Notes: generated by a model not told the origin, from the sequence alone. A stretch of 41,267 nucleotides of DNA from Verrucomicrobiota bacterium (GCA_018648805.1 JABGQM010000035.1:3617-44883); one strand, 5' to 3'. Numbered from the stretch's first letter, positions 1 through 8,372 are shown. Numbers and translations: made by a program.

Positions 1-485
1 ATGGCGCCACCAGCGAGACAAGCGACGGCCGAGTGCTGGAGCTATACAAGAACCAGGATATCCGCCAATATGGTCTCGAGGTCGAGGCCCGGACCGGCCG
101 CCTGTTCGATCACTTGGAGCTATTTGCCACTGCCACCGTGATGGAGTCGGAGTCTAAAGACAGCGGCAGTTACGCGTCGTACAGAGATTTGCCCGATACC
201 ATCGTCAGCGCCGGTGTCTACGGTCATTTTGGCCGGATTGACTGTAATCTCTTTGGCAAGTACGTCTCGTCTTACGAGAGTAAGCGGTTTGCCGGGGACG
301 GTGAGTATCATCCGCTCGGTGACTACACGGAGCTGAACCTGAAGGTTGAGTACCGAATCGGCAAAGATGACCCGTCACGAATCTACGTCTCCGTTGAGAA
401 TATTACCGATGAAGAGTTTTCCACTGTTGTGGGATACCCCGACTTCGGCAGGCGTCTAAACGTTGGAATCAGGAAGGTATTTTGA
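1..485 (+). CDS. TonB-dependent receptor, C-terminal fragment
   Basis: The reading frame is open from base 3 to the TGA at 483-485; its start lies before the window. About 160 residues are visible. They show alternating aromatic/hydrophobic strands typical of an outer-membrane beta-barrel, then the element VENITDEEFSTVVGYPDFGR and a final phenylalanine. This resembles the last strands of TonB-dependent receptors ('V.N..d..Y....GYP.pGR'), and a terminal aromatic residue is the usual BAM recognition signal. Family knowledge: such receptors import oligosaccharides, siderophores or cobalamin across the outer membrane using TonB energy. The plug domain is not visible, so the ligand is unknown; the neighbouring glycan-degrading genes suggest an oligosaccharide (inference). 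The next gene starts within or just after this stop codon, so the two are probably cotranscribed. Confidence 0.8.
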   Translation, partial: GATSETSDGRVLELYKNQDIRQYGLEVEARTGRLFDHLELFATATVMESESKDSGSYASYRDLPDTIVSAGVYGHFGRIDCNLFGKYVSSYESKRFAGDGEYHPLGDYTELNLKVEYRIGKDDPSRIYVSVENITDEEFSTVVGYPDFGRRLNVGIRKVF

Positions 486-490
486 GAAGC

Positions 491-3400
491 ATGTCGACTG
501 TTAAGAATGAAGGATCAAAACTCGTCTTTGTCGCTCTGTTGATGCTGATCGCGCCGCTGGCGCGATCAGCCGACTGGCCCATGTGGAAACACAATTCAGG
601 ACGGACGGCCGTCAGTCCCGGTGCACTGTCGACAGAATTGCATCTGCAATGGGTGCGGCAACTTCCCCCCGCGCGGCAGGCGTGGAAGGATAAGAGCAAC
701 GCCATGCTCTTCTTCGATGTCTCATACGAACCGATCGTCGCTGGAAAACTGATGTTCGTCGGCTCAATGAACTCCGACAGTGTAACGGCATATAGCACCG
801 ACACCGGTGCGGAGAAATGGCGTTTCTACACGGATGGACCTGTTCGTTTTGCGCCCGTTGCCTACAAGGGCAACGTATATGCGGCGTCTGATGACGGATA
901 CCTGTATTGCCTGAATGGATTCGACGGCAAGCTCGTCTGGAAGATGCGTGGGAGTCCGGCTGATAGAAAGATTCTCGGCAACGAGCGCCTGATCAATATA
1001 CGGCCCGTTCGCGGTGCACCGGTCATACATGACGATGTTCTCTACTTCGCAGCCGGCATCTGGCCATTCATGGGAACCTTCATCTATGCACTTGATCCAG
1101 AAACGGGCGAAACGATCTGGGCCAACAGTGGCAACGGATCGCGTTGGATTACTCAGCAGCATGGTGCCCCCTCATTCGCCGGCGTCGCGCCACAGGGGTA
1201 CCTCGCCCTGACGGATGATAGGCTCCTCATTCCTAGTGGCCGAAGCGTGCCCGGTGCGTTTAATGCCAAGGATGGGGCATTTCTCTACAATCAGGCATCC
1301 AGCCGCTCTTTCGGGAAGGATAGTGGTGGGTACGCGGTGACGGCTATTGCCGGCAAATTCGTCGGTCGCAAAGGGGTCTATGAACTGGCCGATGGAAAGC
1401 CGCTCGTTTCCGGCATCGATGGCGTATGGACGCCGGACGCACTATACGCGGTGCAGGGCGACAGCATCTCGGTCTACTCACACGAGGTAGAGCAGGATGG
1501 CAAGCGAAAGAACCTTAAACGCATAGCCGAGGCCGGTCTGAAACAGGAAGTCGGCCGCGCCTTTATTAAAGCGGGCTCCTCTCTCTACTGTGCCCGCAAT
1601 GATGGAACCGTGTCTGCCGTGAACGTGGCCGATACAAACTCACTGTCAGTGACCTGGCAGGGCAAGATCGACGGCAAGGTGTGGACTATGCTGGCTGCGG
1701 ACGACAGGCTCTTTGTCGTAAGTGAGGGCGGCAGCATTTTCTGCTTCGGGCCCGCGAAACGCGACGTAGCGCGACACGTGATGGCGCAACCTGAACGGCC
1801 TCTGCCATCCGGCAAGGTGAGCGTCGCAACGACAACGATTATGGATCACGGCACCGACCCCGCGGGCTACTGCGTGGTTCTCGGTCTGGGTGATGGCGCG
1901 CTGGTAGGGGAACTGCTGGCACGGACGACACTCAAGCTGATCGTGGTTGATGAAGACCCCGGGCGCGTAGCGAGGTTTCGCCGGCGAATGGACGACGAAG
2001 GTCTCTATGGCACTCGCATTGCGATCATCATCGCAGATCCATTTGACTCCGGACTCCCTCCCTACCTCGCCCACGTAGTAGTTGCGGCCGAGAAGCTGCC
2101 TGCGATGGACCGGGAGAACGTGGCCGCCCTATTCAAGATCCTGCGCCCGTATGGCGGCGTGGCGGTGCTTCCCATGAAGAGGGACGCGCTCACGACACTC
2201 GTCGACTCCGCAGAACTGCAGAAGGTAGAAATCACAGAGGTGGGTAAGCTTCAGCTTCTCAAGCGGGTGGGCTCTCTGCCCGGATCAGCATCCTGGTCGC
2301 ACCAGTATGCTGATGCGGCCAACAGTGTCATATCGAAAGACAGGCTGGTTAAGCCGCCCTTCGGTCTGCTCTGGTTCGGAGGCCCGACGAACGACGAGGT
2401 CCTTCCTCGCCACGGGCACGGACCGAATCCGCAAGTAACAGGGGGGCGCATCTTCATCGAAGGCGCCAACATGTTGCGAGCGCTGGATGCCTATACCGGG
2501 CGTCTTCTGTGGGAACGCGGCCTGAAGGACGTCGGTCACTACTACGACAATACCGGGCACCATCCTGGCGCGAACGAGATCGGAAGCAACTACGCCACCA
2601 CCAAGGACGCGGTCTACATCTTGCTGAAAGAGAAATGCCTGAAGCTGGACGCGGCCTCTGGCCAGACCCTGAAAGAGTTCGTTCTGCCTGCACAAGACGA
2701 CGGCACAACGCCAAACTGGGGATCTCTCAGGGTCGAAGGCGACTTTCTGGTCGCAACCGCTGAGCCCCGTGGTATCCCGATCAAGGGCGACAAAGACGTT
2801 ACGACCAATGCGCTTTACGCGTCCGCCAGCAAGATCCTTGCTGTACTGGAACGTGACACAGGCACGTTGCTGTGGACCCGGAAGGCCGTCCACGGATTCC
2901 GTCACAATGCGGTGATTGCTGCAGGCGACCGAGTGTTCTGTATCGACAAGGTCAGCCCCAAGAAAGAAGCCTTTCTGGCACGACGCGGGCTAACGCCCGA
3001 CAAGACCTCATCGCTTCTGGCGCTGGATATCCGGACCGGCAACACCCTCTGGCAAACGGCGGAAGATGTCTTCGGGACCTGGCTGGGGTATTCGCTCGAA
3101 CACGATGTGCTCATCCAGGGCGGCGCGTCTTTTCGCGACCGCGCGCGTGATGACATCGGCAAAGGCATCGTATCCTACAGAGGGAAAGACGGAGACGTGC
3201 TGTGGAAAGATTTGGAGCGAGGCTATTCCGGCCCACTCATGCTGCGTCATCGTGAACTTATAGAGAATGGCAATGGCGGTGAAGCTCTGGATCTGTTCAC
3301 CGGGAAAGCAACCGAATGGAAGTGGAAACGCCATTACGGATGCAACACCGCGATCGGCAGCGAACATCTGTTGACCTTTCGCTCCGGGGCAGCGGGCTAC

Positions 3401-4090
3401 TACGATATCACCGCTAAAAGCGGCACCGGCAACCTGGGCGGTTTTAAATCAGGCTGCACCTCAAATCTGATTCCCGCTGACGGACTCTTGAATGCGCCAG
3501 ACTATACGCGCACATGCTCTTGCAGTTACCAGAACCAGACCTCACTAGCGCTCGTACACATGCCGCAAGCTGAGATGTGGACCTTTGGCGGCACGGAGAC
3601 GACGGGCAGGATCGGCATCAATTTTGGTGCGCCGGGCGACAGACGTGACCAGGATGGGACGCTCTGGACGGATTTTCCCTCGGTGGGTGGTGAAGATGTA
3701 AAGCGAAGCATTACGGCGGATGGCGGCACCTACTATAGGCATCACTCAGCCCTGTTTGCCGGCAGTAGCCACCCATGGGTGGCGGCCTCCGGTGTCGAGG
3801 GCGTGAAGTCAGTGACCGTGAGCGTTCCCGGGGCTGAGCGGTTAACCGTGAGGCTCTATTTTGCTGAGCAGGATGTGGCGGCCAAGGCGGGGCACCGGGT
3901 ATTTGGAGTAAAGGCCAACGGCAAAGAGCTTCTGGCAGACTTTGATGTGGTGAAGGAGGCTGGCGCGACTCGGACGCTGGTGATGCGGGAGTTCCGTGGC
4001 GTGGCGATGGGCGAGGCCGGAGTGAAGCTGGAGTTTGTGGCTTCGGCCGGTGAACCCATTATCTCCGGGTTGGAAGCCATCGCGGAGTAG
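491..4090 (+). CDS. Secreted PQQ-like beta-propeller / methyltransferase-like / malectin fusion protein
   Basis: About 1,199 residues. A signal peptide (hydrophobic LVFVALLMLIAPLARSA) is followed by PQQ-type propeller blades with repeated 'G..YALD..TG..LW' elements at about residues 30-430. At about 455-590 there is a Rossmann-like segment with VVLGLGDGALVGELLA, then VVDEDPGRVARF and a late ILRPYGGVAVLP, which resembles a SAM-dependent methyltransferase fold. A second propeller covers about 610-1010 (ALDAYTGRLLWERG, ALDIRTGNTLWQTA). A malectin-like domain ends the protein at about 1040-1195 (GINFGAPG, VRLYFAEQD). The propellers probably act as a periplasmic scaffold or quinoprotein-like unit; enzymatic activity is not demonstrated. 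The start is uncertain: ATG 491 is used here, but TTG 482 overlaps the receptor stop and lies 4 nt after AGGAAGG (471-477), against 13 nt for the ATG. Position suggests an operon with the receptor. Confidence 0.8.
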   Translation: MSTVKNEGSKLVFVALLMLIAPLARSADWPMWKHNSGRTAVSPGALSTELHLQWVRQLPPARQAWKDKSNAMLFFDVSYEPIVAGKLMFVGSMNSDSVTAYSTDTGAEKWRFYTDGPVRFAPVAYKGNVYAASDDGYLYCLNGFDGKLVWKMRGSPADRKILGNERLINIRPVRGAPVIHDDVLYFAAGIWPFMGTFIYALDPETGETIWANSGNGSRWITQQHGAPSFAGVAPQGYLALTDDRLLIPSGRSVPGAFNAKDGAFLYNQASSRSFGKDSGGYAVTAIAGKFVGRKGVYELADGKPLVSGIDGVWTPDALYAVQGDSISVYSHEVEQDGKRKNLKRIAEAGLKQEVGRAFIKAGSSLYCARNDGTVSAVNVADTNSLSVTWQGKIDGKVWTMLAADDRLFVVSEGGSIFCFGPAKRDVARHVMAQPERPLPSGKVSVATTTIMDHGTDPAGYCVVLGLGDGALVGELLARTTLKLIVVDEDPGRVARFRRRMDDEGLYGTRIAIIIADPFDSGLPPYLAHVVVAAEKLPAMDRENVAALFKILRPYGGVAVLPMKRDALTTLVDSAELQKVEITEVGKLQLLKRVGSLPGSASWSHQYADAANSVISKDRLVKPPFGLLWFGGPTNDEVLPRHGHGPNPQVTGGRIFIEGANMLRALDAYTGRLLWERGLKDVGHYYDNTGHHPGANEIGSNYATTKDAVYILLKEKCLKLDAASGQTLKEFVLPAQDDGTTPNWGSLRVEGDFLVATAEPRGIPIKGDKDVTTNALYASASKILAVLERDTGTLLWTRKAVHGFRHNAVIAAGDRVFCIDKVSPKKEAFLARRGLTPDKTSSLLALDIRTGNTLWQTAEDVFGTWLGYSLEHDVLIQGGASFRDRARDDIGKGIVSYRGKDGDVLWKDLERGYSGPLMLRHRELIENGNGGEALDLFTGKATEWKWKRHYGCNTAIGSEHLLTFRSGAAGYYDITAKSGTGNLGGFKSGCTSNLIPADGLLNAPDYTRTCSCSYQNQTSLALVHMPQAEMWTFGGTETTGRIGINFGAPGDRRDQDGTLWTDFPSVGGEDVKRSITADGGTYYRHHSALFAGSSHPWVAASGVEGVKSVTVSVPGAERLTVRLYFAEQDVAAKAGHRVFGVKANGKELLADFDVVKEAGATRTLVMREFRGVAMGEAGVKLEFVASAGEPIISGLEAIAE

Positions 4091-4397
4091 CGGCCGGCTA
4101 GCCACTCATCGTTGCTCCCCACTGGCCCTGCATACGTCTCTCTCCTCCATGCCGCTGTGCCTCCAGCGAAGCGGGTGGTTTATCCCTCTCCTGAGGGTGG
4201 AGAAATTCTCGAATGCCGTTCGGGCGCGGAATGCCGAAGACGTCAGTACAGTCGATCGTTTATGGAACAGTATTATGGCTTATGGGATGGTAGAGCTATT
4301 GTTTTGAGGGCTGGTACTCTGGTCCTGGGACCACAGGGTTGCCTTATAGGGTTTGTGCTTGTAAATGGTTTTTTCCAGCGTGTATGGTTTGCGTTTT
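4091..4397. other. Intergenic stretch before the fucosidase
   Basis: I see no convincing gene here. There are short self-complementary stretches (for example TGGTCC-TG-GGACCA near 4319-4332) but no U-rich tail to make a clear terminator. The last 30 bases before ATG 4398 contain no good Shine-Dalgarno sequence. An alternative in-frame ATG at 4365 would add 11 residues. Confidence 0.4.
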
Positions 4398-5870
4398 ATG
4401 AGCACGTTTCAGTCTACATTTGAATCACTGAGTCGGTATGAGTGTCCGGACTGGTTTCGGGATGCGAAATTTGGGATCTGGAGCCATTGGGGGCCGCAGA
4501 GCGTGCCCATGTACGGGGACTGGTATGCGCGGCACATGTATGTGCAGGGCCACCCGCAGAACCTCTATCACATTCGCCACTACGGCCATCCTTCTACGTT
4601 CGGCTACAAGGACATTTGCGCCCTGTGGAAGGCGGAGAAGTTTGACCCCGAGGGGTTGATGGCGCTCTACAAGAAGGCCGGGGCACGCTACTTCGTCGGC
4701 CAGGCCATGCATCACGACCACTTCTTCAACTATCCCTCCAAGCTGAACCGCTTCAATTCGATGGAGGTGGGGCCGATGAAGGATATCTGCGGCCTCTGGA
4801 AGGCCGCCGCAGAAGCCCAGGGCATGCCTTTCGGCCTGACCGAGCACCTGGGCGCCACCTTCTCATGGTGGCGCACGAACAAGGGGGCCGATGTCGATGG
4901 TCCCTATGCCGGTGTTCCCTACGACGGCAATGATCCGGCTTACCGCGACTTCTACCTCGACAACCACGAACACGTGCGGACAGGCGAAGACCTCTCCTCG
5001 TTTCTGACGTGCCGCCCGTGGTATACCTCCAACGCGACGTTCCGTGACTACTGGCAGGCCGTGATGCGAGAGGTGGTGGATCTCTACCAGCCGGATCTGC
5101 TCTACTCCGATGGTGCCTTGCCGTTCGGGATGCAGGATGAGTCGAAACCGGGGGATGCAGACTTTGCGGAGGGCCTTGATGTCGTCGCCCATCTCTACAA
5201 TACATCGATCGCACGACACGGCGAGAACCGGGCCGTCTACAACCAGAAAGACCGACGTCCCGAGATCTATAGGGTGGGCGTCCTGGATATAGAGAAGAGT
5301 CAGCTACCCGGGATCAATCCCGAGCCGTGGCAGACCGATACCTGTATCGGCAACTGGTTCTACGATGTGAAGCAGGCCTTCAAGAAGCCGGGCCATGTCA
5401 TTGAGATGCTGATCGATATCATCGCCAAGAACGGCTGCATGCTGCTGAACATTCTGCAGAAGCCCGATGGCACGATCGACGACGAGACGCGTTACCTCCT
5501 GGAAGCGCTGGCCGATTGGTTCGCCGTCTGCGGCGAGGCGGTCCACGGCACGCGTCCCTGGCGCGAGTACGGGGAAGGGGATACCCGCGTACTGATCAAG
5601 GGCTTTACGGAGGAAAAAGTGGCCTGGAACAGCTCGGATTACCGTTTTGTTATCAAGGGCAACACGCTGTACGCCTTTTTGCTCGGCGCGCCCGAGAGCC
5701 GCGTGGCGGTCATCAAGAGCCTGACCGAAACCGACGTGGTGATCGGGGTGAAGCTTCTCGGCGCGGGCGACTGTCCGTTCAATCAGGCTTTTGGCACGCT
5801 TACCGTCAAGCTTCCGGACATGCTGCCGACGAAGTACACCAACGTCCTGGCGGTGGAACTGGAGCGCTAG
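4398..5870 (+). CDS. GH29 family alpha-L-fucosidase
   Basis: 490 residues. The N-terminus CPDWFRDAKFGIWSHWGPQS is the classic GH29 opening ('W..D.KFGiF.HWG'), followed by YARHMY, WKAEKFDPEGLMALYKKAGARY and AMHHDHF, all typical of the catalytic barrel. The likely nucleophile is D238 in LLYSDGALPFG (usually 'lWfDg'). Family knowledge: GH29 enzymes release terminal alpha-L-fucose with retention. No signal peptide is visible, so this copy looks cytoplasmic, unlike most of the locus; imported fucosylated oligosaccharides could be its substrate (inference). The start at 4398 is preferred because homology begins there; ATG 4365 is possible, and neither has a strong ribosome-binding site. The TAG stop (5868-5870) is also the first unit of a degenerate heptamer tract that opens the downstream repeat. 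Confidence 0.9.
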   Translation: MSTFQSTFESLSRYECPDWFRDAKFGIWSHWGPQSVPMYGDWYARHMYVQGHPQNLYHIRHYGHPSTFGYKDICALWKAEKFDPEGLMALYKKAGARYFVGQAMHHDHFFNYPSKLNRFNSMEVGPMKDICGLWKAAAEAQGMPFGLTEHLGATFSWWRTNKGADVDGPYAGVPYDGNDPAYRDFYLDNHEHVRTGEDLSSFLTCRPWYTSNATFRDYWQAVMREVVDLYQPDLLYSDGALPFGMQDESKPGDADFAEGLDVVAHLYNTSIARHGENRAVYNQKDRRPEIYRVGVLDIEKSQLPGINPEPWQTDTCIGNWFYDVKQAFKKPGHVIEMLIDIIAKNGCMLLNILQKPDGTIDDETRYLLEALADWFAVCGEAVHGTRPWREYGEGDTRVLIKGFTEEKVAWNSSDYRFVIKGNTLYAFLLGAPESRVAVIKSLTETDVVIGVKLLGAGDCPFNQAFGTLTVKLPDMLPTKYTNVLAVELER

Positions 5871-6201
5871 GCGTTAGGCGTCAAATGCCACAACATCGCT
5901 TACAGCCAGCGACTGTGAGCGGCAGCAAGCGGAGATCGAGAAAGCGGGTCGGTTAAGTGTATCCAAGTAAGTGAGGGGTTTAAGAGTGCGATTAAGTGTG
6001 CGTTTAAGTGTATGGGATGACGCTTCTTACACTTACTCGACCCCCTTCGTCGCCACCCTTAACCGGATACACTTAAACGACCTGCTTAAACGGTCCAGGC
6101 AGGAGCAATGAGAACACATGTGGAAACGCCTGTTAACGATGTCGTGGCACTTCATGGTGTCAGCGATGTCCTGGCACTTGACACCCAACACCTAACGCCT
6201 A
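5868..6201. repeat. Composite palindromic repeat, copy 1
   Basis: Modules in order. Two TAGGCGT heptamers (5868-5881) begin on the fucosidase stop codon. A left terminal motif TGCCACAACATCGCTTACAG lies at 5886-5905. A spacer holds GCGACTGTGAGCGGCAGC. The core runs about 5951-6092; it has TTAAGTGTATCC at 5953-5964 matched by GGATACACTTAA at 6065-6076, and several TAAG units on the left mirrored by CTTA units on the right. A linker holds AACACATGTGGAAACGCC. Two inverted terminal motifs follow: TGTTAACGATGTCGTGGCAC at 6131-6150 and TGTCAGCGATGTCCTGGCAC at 6158-6177, exactly 27 bp apart. Three heptamers (ACACCCA, ACACCTA, ACGCCTA; 6181-6201) close it. The outer left terminal motif found in copies 2 and 4 is missing here. 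No protein is encoded. Confidence 0.85.
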
Positions 6202-6566
6202 GCTGTTGAGTGCCAACACATCGTAGACACTTTTTGATGCCAACACATCGTAGACGGCGAGCGACTGTGATTGGCAGCAAGCAGAGATCGAGTAAGCTGG
6301 TCGGTTAAGTGTATCCGAGTAAGTGTTGGGGTTAAGAGTGCGAGTAAGAGTACGGTTAAGTGTATGGGGAGCCACTTCTTACACTTTCTCGTACACTTCG
6401 TCGCCACCCTTAACCGGATACACTTAATCGAACTGCTTAAACGGTGAGGATTCGAGCAATGAGAACGCATATGGAAACACCTGTCTACGATGTAATGGCA
6501 CTAGAAACTGTCTACGATGTGTTGGCATTTGAGGCCTAGCACCTAACATCTAATGCCTAGCACCTG
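6202..6566. repeat. Composite palindromic repeat, copy 2 (most complete)
   Basis: This is the fullest copy. Left terminal doublet: TGCCAACACATCGTAGAC at 6211-6228 and again at 6238-6255, a 27-bp period. Core about 6303-6444: TTAAGTGTATCCG (6305-6317) pairs perfectly with CGGATACACTTAA (6415-6427). TAAG occurs at 6306, 6320, 6333, 6345 and 6357, a spacing of 14, 13, 12 and 12. The right arm mirrors this with CTTN at 6384, 6396, 6409 and 6423. Right terminal doublet: TGTCTACGATGTAATGGCA (6482-6500) and TGTCTACGATGTGTTGGCA (6509-6527), again 27 bp apart and inverted relative to the left. Five heptamers follow at 6532-6566. Between the outer termini the unit is 317 bp, starts TG and ends CA. No ORF is present. 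Confidence 0.85.
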
Positions 6567-6633
6567 AAATCAGCCCCACAACTGGTTCAGAGAAATCTTG
6601 ACAGTACCGCGGCCTCACACAGGAGACTCTATT

Positions 6634-8151
6634 ATGAACCGAATGATTACGCTGATTGTGATTCTCGCCGTTTCTACGAGCGCCTACGCGAAGTCGAAGG
6701 CGCCGAACTTTATCGTGATTCTCAGCGACGACCAAGGCTGGTCCGGCACGTCGGTGGCGATGGACCCTGCCAACCCGCAATCGAAAAGTGACTACTTCGA
6801 GACGCCACATCTCGAACGACTCGCCAAGCGGGGCATGCGGTTTTCCAACGCGTACGCGCCCGCGGCGATGTGCTCGGCCACGCGCTTTTCGTTGCAGTTT
6901 GGGCAATCAACCGCCCGCACGCAGAAAAGCAACAATTACGACGCGGACTGGGAGGAGACGTCCAGGCGGATGGCAAGCTCCCTGTCGATCCCGCAGATGC
7001 TCAAGGCCGCCAACAAGGGGTACGTTTGTGCGCATTTGGGCAAGTGGCACATGAAGTCGCCGCCGGAGGAGTTGGGGTATGACGTGACCACCGGCCACAC
7101 GGGCAACCGGCAGGGCACGCTCCTCGCGCCACGAACCGAGACGACCAAGGCGGTCCCCCTGCCGGCGGATGACCCAAAGCGTATTTTCAGCCTGACGAAA
7201 AAGGCGAACGACTTCATGGCCAAGGAGGTCAAAGCCGGCCGGCCCTTTTACATGCAGGTCTCCCACTACGCCGTGCACGTCAAGCTGATGTCGCTCGCGA
7301 ACACGCAGAAGAAATACGAGGCCAAAAAGGCAGGTCGATTCCATCACCGCCCCGACTTCGGCGCCTGTACGGAAGACCTCGACACGGGCGTTGGGCTCTT
7401 GATCGACAAGATCGACGAGCTGGGTATCGCGGACAATACCTACATTTTCTACACCGCCGACAACGGTGCGGTGGCAATCAGGCGTGGCGCGGACCAGGTG
7501 AACATGCCCCTGCGTCGCGGAAAGTTCATCTTCTGGGAAGGCGGCATCCGCGTGCCGTTCCTGGTCGCAGGCCCAGGCATCCCCGCCAACCAACACAGCT
7601 CGGCCTTGGTGTCCGGCATCGATATCTGGGGCACGATCCACGACATCATCACCCACAGCAAGCCCGTGCCCAAAAACGTCGACGCAGGCAGTTTGAAACC
7701 CCTTTGGCTTGCCAAGGGCCGGGGTGAAGTGAAGCGGCCCAATATGCCGGAGGGGTTGATTTTTCATTGCGACCGAGGCAAAGGCTGGTCCGGCACGCGA
7801 CGACAGGACGCGATCCGCTCAGGCGACTACAAGCTCCTGCGAAACCACTACAACAACGGCGAAACGCTACTGTTTGACGTCAAAGATGACCTGTACGAGT
7901 GGAAGGACCTGTCCGAAAAGATGCCCGGGAAGACGAAGGAGCTCGCCGCGAAACTCGATGGCTACCTCAAACGCGTTAAAGCCACCAACGCTGCGATGAC
8001 CCAAGAAGAAGTCCACGCCATGCAGAACATCCCTCCGGAGGGGTTCGGTGGCTACAGCCAGCCGCTGAAGACCGGCAAGGCAACCGAATACCCCGTCAAC
8101 TCCTTCCCCAAAAACGAAGACCCCGCGATCTTCAACGCGACGTCTCAGTGA
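6634..8151 (+). CDS. Secreted S1-type sulfatase with non-canonical CSATR active-site motif
   Basis: 505 residues. The start is fixed by AGGAG at 6621-6625, 8 nt before ATG 6634. A signal peptide ends at about STSAYA. The alkaline-phosphatase-like sulfatase fold is shown by NFIVILSDDQGW (metal aspartates), HLGKWHM (Lys/His), QVSHYAVH and YTADNG (metal D/N). Sulfatases normally carry C/S-x-P-x-R, where the Cys becomes formylglycine; here the site reads C80-S-A-T-R, with Ala in place of Pro. Family knowledge: the proline matters for recognition by formylglycine-generating enzyme, so maturation could be weak, use another enzyme, or be absent. It probably removes sulfate esters from a polysaccharide in the periplasm or outside. 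It lies between repeat copy 2 and about 220 bp of featureless DNA, so it may be a separate transcription unit. Confidence 0.88.
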   Translation: MNRMITLIVILAVSTSAYAKSKAPNFIVILSDDQGWSGTSVAMDPANPQSKSDYFETPHLERLAKRGMRFSNAYAPAAMCSATRFSLQFGQSTARTQKSNNYDADWEETSRRMASSLSIPQMLKAANKGYVCAHLGKWHMKSPPEELGYDVTTGHTGNRQGTLLAPRTETTKAVPLPADDPKRIFSLTKKANDFMAKEVKAGRPFYMQVSHYAVHVKLMSLANTQKKYEAKKAGRFHHRPDFGACTEDLDTGVGLLIDKIDELGIADNTYIFYTADNGAVAIRRGADQVNMPLRRGKFIFWEGGIRVPFLVAGPGIPANQHSSALVSGIDIWGTIHDIITHSKPVPKNVDAGSLKPLWLAKGRGEVKRPNMPEGLIFHCDRGKGWSGTRRQDAIRSGDYKLLRNHYNNGETLLFDVKDDLYEWKDLSEKMPGKTKELAAKLDGYLKRVKATNAAMTQEEVHAMQNIPPEGFGGYSQPLKTGKATEYPVNSFPKNEDPAIFNATSQ

Positions 8152-8372
8152 CCCCGAAGCCGTAGTGATCTTGAGGCCTTTTTGTGGCTCTATCCAGGTC
8201 GAGGCACCCAGACGCCATGACTGATGCCCGTAATCGTTTCCCGATGCGACCGTGCGTACATGAGGTGCGCCAGATCCTTCGGGTGCAACCCCTTGCAAAA
8301 AACGCACACCCGTGAAATAGAGCGTGGCGATTGTCCCTTGTCAGTGCGTGGGCCATCTGTAATCATTAGCTG

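Noticed and set aside
6206..6533. TTGAG on both sides of copy 2 as a 5-bp target-site duplication
   Set aside because: The two TTGAG copies are not at equal distance from the terminal motifs (one is offset by a base), and similar TTGA bases recur next to other termini, so they may belong to the repeat.
5868..6566. CRISPR array
   Set aside because: The repeats are inverted pairs with only two direct units at each end and no unique spacers; no cas genes are in the window.
6598..6603. TTGACA as a -35 box for the sulfatase gene
   Set aside because: No -10 hexamer lies at 16-18 bp; the expected place is occupied by the ribosome-binding site AGGAG.
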